A stretch of DNA of 9,504 nt from Bacteroidota bacterium (lineage in GTDB: Bacteria > Bacteroidota > Bacteroidia > NS11-12g > UBA9320). A program made the position numbers and the translations under genes. The stretch covers positions 1 to 9,504 of the forward strand of contig DNBZ01000201.1 of NCBI GenBank assembly GCA_003484585.1, read 5' to 3'. Positions 7,991 to 9,504 of this stretch are shown piece after piece. Each line of letters starts with the position of its first letter. Position 1 is the stretch's first letter. The notes beneath the pieces are model-generated. The model saw only the letters and a list, made by a program, of their open reading frames with translations. It was not told where the DNA came from and did not search any database.

Positions 7991-8395
7991 CTATATTACA
8001 TAAACTTGAAGGTAAGACCTTATTAAGTTTTTGCGTAACGTGGGTGAAGATTCAATAAACTCACATTGTAGGTCTTCAAGACTATCATAAGAATATACCT
8101 GCTCCCATTGATAACGGGAAACAGGTATTCTTATAATCAACCAATTAAACGTGAAAAGTTCATAACTATTTGTTTGTTCAATGCTAACAACACTGTTTAC
8201 ACAACAATTTGATTTACTAATCGTACTATTTGTAGATTCGCAATCACTGTTATCCATATCACAACCACCATTGTCTTGTCCCATATTTAATTGGGCAGAC
8301 ACTAGCTTATCTCCGCAAAAATGCATTGCGAATGACACTCCTGTCTCAGACAAGAAAAGTGTTAGAATTAATAATATGGATATAATTTTTCTCAA
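7991..8395 (-). CDS. Small secreted Cys/His-motif protein (HYC_CC_PP family-like), TTG start
   Basis: A 134-residue protein resembling the Bacteroidota HYC_CC_PP family, whose members often sit beside heavy-metal transport genes and whose function is unknown. A signal peptide covers about residues 1-23 (basic MRK, hydrophobic core, SFA). Just after it is MHFCG, the HYC-like motif with H25 and C27. Further cysteines are C45, C52, the CC pair C64-C65, and C111. The acidic, Met/Cys-containing stretch 38-53 could bind Cu(I), but this is inference. The terminal PP motif of the family appears only as S117-P118. The start must be the TTG at 8393-8395: the codon just upstream is TAA, and the next ATG (M24) would remove the signal peptide. 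That TTG overlaps the oxidase stop as TTGA, so the two genes are probably translationally coupled. A terminator follows the gene. Family assignment is by motif pattern only. Confidence 0.8.
   Translation of the reverse strand: MRKIISILLILTLFLSETGVSFAMHFCGDKLVSAQLNMGQDNGGCDMDNSDCESTNSTISKSNCCVNSVVSIEQTNSYELFTFNWLIIRIPVSRYQWEQVYSYDSLEDLQCEFIESSPTLRKNLIRSYLQVYVI
8392..8395 (-). promoter_or_regulatory. TTGA stop/start overlap coupling oxidase and small secreted protein
   Basis: On the minus strand the four bases read TTGA. TTG (8395-8393) starts the small secreted protein and TGA (8394-8392) ends the multicopper oxidase. This is the TTG version of the common ATGA overlap, in which ribosomes finishing the first gene re-initiate on the second. 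No Shine-Dalgarno sequence is visible, as is usual in this phylum, so reinitiation is the most natural way for this weak start to be used. Confidence 0.7.
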
Positions 8396-8892
8396 TTATT
8401 TATAAGCAATTTTTTTATAAAATGTTCCGTATCTGCATTTACATGAACTCGATAATACCCCGATGATAAATTGTAATTTAATTTATACTCTCTTGCAGGT
8501 TCGAAATACTCTTCAAAGTAGACTCTAGCTCCTCTAACATCATAAATGCTAATCGACTCTAGATTTACAATTTTATTGAAGTTTATATTGAGATAATCAG
8601 AAGCTGGATTCGGATACAGTGTAAATTTTATCTTATTGGGTATAAATATGTCTGCTACTTCAAGATTTTCTACAACAACAAACTGCCCCATCATTCCACC
8701 ATCTTCGTGAGTGAGTAGATGGCAGTGATACATATATGGTGTTATGGAATCCGAAAAATTATCGAACTTAGCAATAAACCTCACTGTTTCTTGAGGTTTA
8801 ATGAATACTACATCTTTTCGACCCATCTCAGATGCAGAAGGTGCAACACCATTTCTATCCAAAATATTAAATTGAACATCATGAATATGAAA
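8392..8892 (-). pseudogene. Multicopper oxidase C-terminal remnant with T9SS sorting domain
   Basis: The last 166 residues of a CueO-like multicopper oxidase; a complete enzyme would have about 500 further residues with the other cupredoxin domains. Such enzymes oxidise Cu(I) to less toxic Cu(II) using O2. The remnant opens with FHIHDVQF, i.e. the HPxHxH type 2/3 copper motif without its first His-Pro. The second ligand motif is intact: HCH at residues 56-58, H62 and M67 within YHCHLLTHEDGGMM, which supplies trinuclear-site and type 1 ligands. After about residue 88 comes a type A T9SS C-terminal sorting domain (YPNPASDYLNI, then IYDVRGARV, ending KKLLINN), so the intact enzyme would be exported to the cell surface or medium. 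The reading frame stays open rightward to 9132 but is then antisense to a plus-strand gene and not oxidase sequence. It is the first gene of the copper run. The remnant alone could not be catalytic. Whether it is a true pseudogene or an assembly break is unresolved. Confidence 0.85.
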
Positions 8893-8895
8893 ATA
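8887..8895. other. Sequence junction between copper cluster and foreign segment
   Basis: The minus-strand oxidase is recognisable through the Phe codon at 8890-8892. The expected His-Pro codons just beyond are replaced by Tyr and Arg codons. The plus-strand DUF6371-like gene begins at essentially the same bases. ATGAAA at 8887-8892 serves both as the start of that gene and, in reverse, as the Phe-His codons of the oxidase, so up to 6 bp could be microhomology at the join. No inverted repeat, target duplication or attachment site is evident. Confidence 0.75.
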
Positions 8896-9489
8896 TCTAG
8901 AAGACAATTTGAACAAAATAGGGCTAAAGCAAATAGGTTTTGCCCTTGCGGAAAAAGCAATCTCGATGGGAAGTTTGCAACAGAAAAAGGCTTTGAGGGT
9001 CAGAACGTAGGCCATTGTCATGGTTGTGCTAAAGACTTTTGGGCTGACTCTGGAACGATAGAGCCAATACAGAGATACACACCAATTGAAACGGTAAATT
9101 ATTGTAGTCATAGTTGGGATGAAATAGAACAAACCTTTGACACTGATTTAGAGTCTGGTTTTGCTAAATTTTTGATTGAAGTATTTGGAGAAAAACAAGC
9201 AATCAAGGCAGTCGAAAATTACATTTTAGGAAACTATTACGGCAATACTATTTTTTGGCAAATTGACAGATATAATAATGTTCGTGCTGGAAAAGTTATC
9301 TCCTACTTACCAGATGGCAAAAGAGATAAAAGCTTAAATCCTAAAGCAAAAAGATGGATGCACAAGAAAGGAGAATGCGACCTAAATCAATGCTTCTATG
9401 GCGACCATTTAATTCTTGACAACAACTTGCCCATTGCGGTTGCAGAAGGCGCTAAAGCAGCTATTATAATGTCTCTAATAAGGCCGTAG
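8887..9489 (+). CDS. DUF6371/toprim-like zinc-finger protein of mobile-element type, apparently truncated
   Basis: A 200-residue product whose core resembles DUF6371 proteins found in Bacteroidota phages, plasmids and conjugative elements and thought to be primase/toprim related. Numbered from the ATG at 8887, a zinc-ribbon-like pair CPCG (C19, C21) and GHCHGC (C44, C47) lies at the N-terminus. It is followed by a domain with IFWQIDR (122-128), RAGKVISYLPDGK (133-145), RWMHKKG (156-162) and CFYGDHLI (169-176). It ends with AVAEGAKAAII (184-194), matching the place where the family has a Val-Glu-x-Glu-Lys toprim-like motif. Family members normally continue well past this point, but here TAG at 9487 stops the frame six codons later. 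An ATG at 8881 is an alternative start; the open frame upstream to 8719 is antisense oxidase and is excluded. No promoter or ribosome binding site is visible. Both ends look compromised, so it may be a gene fragment. Confidence 0.65.
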   Translation: MKISRRQFEQNRAKANRFCPCGKSNLDGKFATEKGFEGQNVGHCHGCAKDFWADSGTIEPIQRYTPIETVNYCSHSWDEIEQTFDTDLESGFAKFLIEVFGEKQAIKAVENYILGNYYGNTIFWQIDRYNNVRAGKVISYLPDGKRDKSLNPKAKRWMHKKGECDLNQCFYGDHLILDNNLPIAVAEGAKAAIIMSLIRP

Positions 9490-9504
9490 CTCCGGGGCTG
9501 GGTG
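9481..9504. other. G+C-rich tail at the window edge
   Basis: The last 24 bases contain 18 G or C (75%), in contrast to the AT-rich sequence elsewhere, and include the premature TAG of the DUF6371-like gene. None of the three plus-strand frames continues the expected toprim-like sequence here. It may be foreign DNA, the start of another element, or a contig-end artefact. Too little is visible to assign it. Confidence 0.5.

Noticed and set aside
8719..8886. A longer plus-strand start for the DUF6371-like gene at ATG 8719
   Set aside because: These bases encode clearly recognisable oxidase sequence on the minus strand, including the HCHxxxH copper motif. The plus-strand translation there is an antisense shadow with no family resemblance.
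8893..9132. Oxidase frame extending rightward to an ATG at 9132
   Set aside because: The frame is open but does not resemble cupredoxin sequence, and it is antisense to the zinc-finger and DUF6371 codons, which have real motif content. It is a chance open frame.
8887..9489. Transposase or integrase identity for the plus-strand gene
   Set aside because: No DDE, HUH or tyrosine-recombinase motif is visible, and no inverted repeats flank it. The zinc-ribbon cysteines and the FWQID/toprim-like pattern fit DUF6371 better.

Overview
This AT-rich window looks like it comes from a member of the Bacteroidota. The evidence is a multicopper oxidase remnant ending in a type IX secretion (T9SS) sorting domain, a small HYC/CC-motif secreted protein of a type common in that phylum, Bacteroidota-style long CusA and CopA proteins, and the absence of clear Shine-Dalgarno sequences. 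Apart from the right end, every gene lies on the minus strand and belongs to a copper (or copper/silver) detoxification cluster.

Read in the direction of transcription (right to left), the cluster runs as follows. First is the C-terminal remnant of a T9SS-tagged multicopper oxidase (8392-8892). Next is a small secreted Cys/His-rich protein (7991-8395) whose TTG start overlaps the oxidase stop codon. A probable intrinsic terminator and three 7-bp repeats follow (7922-7975). Then come a 1268-residue CusA-type RND pump (4103-7909), an overlapping TolC/CusC-type outer-membrane channel (2884-4113), an inner-membrane YdjM/PF04307-type putative metal-dependent hydrolase (1824-2789), and, 2 bp later, a CopA-type Cu+ P1B ATPase that runs off the left edge (1-1821). 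Together these would oxidise Cu(I) at the surface or outside the cell, pump Cu(I) from cytoplasm to periplasm (CopA), and expel it across the outer membrane (CusA plus TolC). No periplasmic adaptor (CusB) and no regulator are visible. The adaptor's usual neighbourhood holds the hydrolase instead.

The right end is different. At about 8887-8895 the oxidase is cut inside its HPxHxH copper motif and meets, head to head with no intergenic space, a plus-strand gene (8887-9489) for a zinc-finger, DUF6371/toprim-like protein typical of phages and mobile elements. That gene stops early, just after its putative toprim glutamate motif, and the last 24 bases are about 75% G+C. The segment is either a real recombination or insertion junction or an assembly chimera. 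No stretch over 100 bp lacks an assigned feature. I found no tRNA, rRNA, CRISPR or insertion-sequence transposase.
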